The notes beneath the pieces are model-generated. The model did not search any database. It saw only the letters and a program-made list of their open reading frames with translations, and was not told the origin of the DNA. From an uncultured Blautia sp. (lineage in GTDB: Bacteria; Bacillota; Clostridia; Lachnospirales; Lachnospiraceae), in NCBI RefSeq assembly GCF_934424005.1, contig NZ_CAKRXI010000016.1, positions 1 through 64,000 of the forward strand: a stretch of DNA of 64,000 bases. Direction: 5' to 3'. A program made the translations under genes and the position numbers. Shown one piece after another: positions 63,618 through 64,000 of the stretch (position 1 is the stretch's first letter; every line of letters starts with the position of its first letter).

Positions 63618-63646
63618 AGAATACCACTATTTTGGTCAATTTACAA
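63618..63646 (-). promoter_or_regulatory. Promoter of the riboswitch-controlled operon
   Basis: TTGTAA (63641-63646), 17-base spacer, TATTCT (63618-63623) on the minus strand. Transcription would begin near 63611, just before the aptamer. Confidence 0.5.
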
Positions 63647-63654
63647 TAGGGCAG

Positions 63655-64000
63655 TTATTTTTTTAACACTAAATCGCACAACGGAAGCAGATACAAAAAC
63701 ACTGCAAATAAGACGCTGTATCCCGGTGCACCTGCTGCTGTAAGCGGAACAGCACACGCGATCGACCACGGCACCAAAGGTGCTATGAGCACAGCACTGT
63801 CCTCCAGATTATTGGCAAAACGCAGCTTATCCGGTTCTGTTCTGCTGCAGAGCTGATCTGTAAGCATGATTGCCAGTGTCTGATTACATGCCATAACGCT
63901 TGTCAGGATTGATGTGACAAGCACTGCAAAATATGGTTTTGTCCTGTCGGCAAGCAAACAGACCATTTTCTGAAATCCATTCAGGATTCCTGTTGCCTGA
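63655..64000 (-). CDS. NhaC-family Na+/H+ antiporter, C-terminal part
   Basis: The frame is open to the right window edge, so the first part of the gene is missing; 114 codons are visible. Two or three membrane segments and the stretch ACNQTLAIMLTD, LEDSAVLIAPLVPWSIAC match the C-terminal end of NhaC-type sodium/proton antiporters. An ATG at 63966 lies inside the gene and is not the start. No clear terminator is seen before the riboswitch promoter. Confidence 0.82.
   Translation of the reverse strand, partial: QATGILNGFQKMVCLLADRTKPYFAVLVTSILTSVMACNQTLAIMLTDQLCSRTEPDKLRFANNLEDSAVLIAPLVPWSIACAVPLTAAGAPGYSVLFAVFLYLLPLCDLVLKK

Overview
The window looks like core chromosome of a spore-forming, anaerobic Firmicute of the Lachnospiraceae type (Clostridia; a gut genus such as Blautia, Dorea or Ruminococcus-like is my guess). 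Reasons: moderate-to-low GC by eye, strong AGGAGG-type ribosome sites, sigma-A promoters, many sporulation genes (spoIIIAA-AH, spoIVB, spo0A, spoIIM, a SpoVB-like flippase), and a gene order from spoIIIA to spo0A that closely follows that of Bacillus subtilis. Almost all genes lie on the minus strand. Only the PHP phosphatase, amylosucrase, SpoVB-like flippase, DAHP synthase and TetR genes are on the plus strand. No tRNA, rRNA or CRISPR array was seen.

Layout. 1-74: the 5' end of a group II intron running off the left edge, placed just behind the terminator of a small membrane protein gene. 137-10160 (minus): L,D-transpeptidase, gpmI, a DUF2974 hydrolase, homoserine dehydrogenase, and the gap-pgk-tpiA glycolytic cluster, with an inverted-repeat element lying in the hom leader. 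10370-13476 (plus): PHP-type histidinol phosphatase and an amylosucrase with a lysine-rich decapeptide-repeat N-terminus. 13564-18381 (minus): P-type ATPase and an iscR-nifS-nifU iron-sulfur operon. 18508-21030 (plus): SpoVB-like flippase and DAHP synthase. 21078-27686 (minus): xerD, spoIIM, rny, recX-recA with an SOS box, and glgA.

27788-46067 (minus) is the conserved sporulation and housekeeping block: spoIIIAA-AH, prfC, an Asp23 protein, nusB, xseA-xseB, ispA, dxs, tlyA, nadK, argR, recN, spoIVB and spo0A. It links mother-cell signalling genes with isoprenoid synthesis and DNA repair. 46067-51489 carries a PPTase, a UvrD-like helicase, gltX, acpP and an FtsW/SpoVE-type protein.

The right end holds the two most system-like modules. 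At 51629-57459 a TetR regulator faces an RND/MMPL transporter and a very large exported heptad-repeat protein, with three copies of one 13-bp palindrome placed on the two promoters. At 57505-63600 a cobalamin riboswitch precedes an operon for an exported CbiK-type chelatase, an exported two-repeat beta-rich protein, and a BtuFCD/FecBCD-like ABC importer whose ATPase carries an extra C-terminal domain. The window ends inside a NhaC-type antiporter gene.
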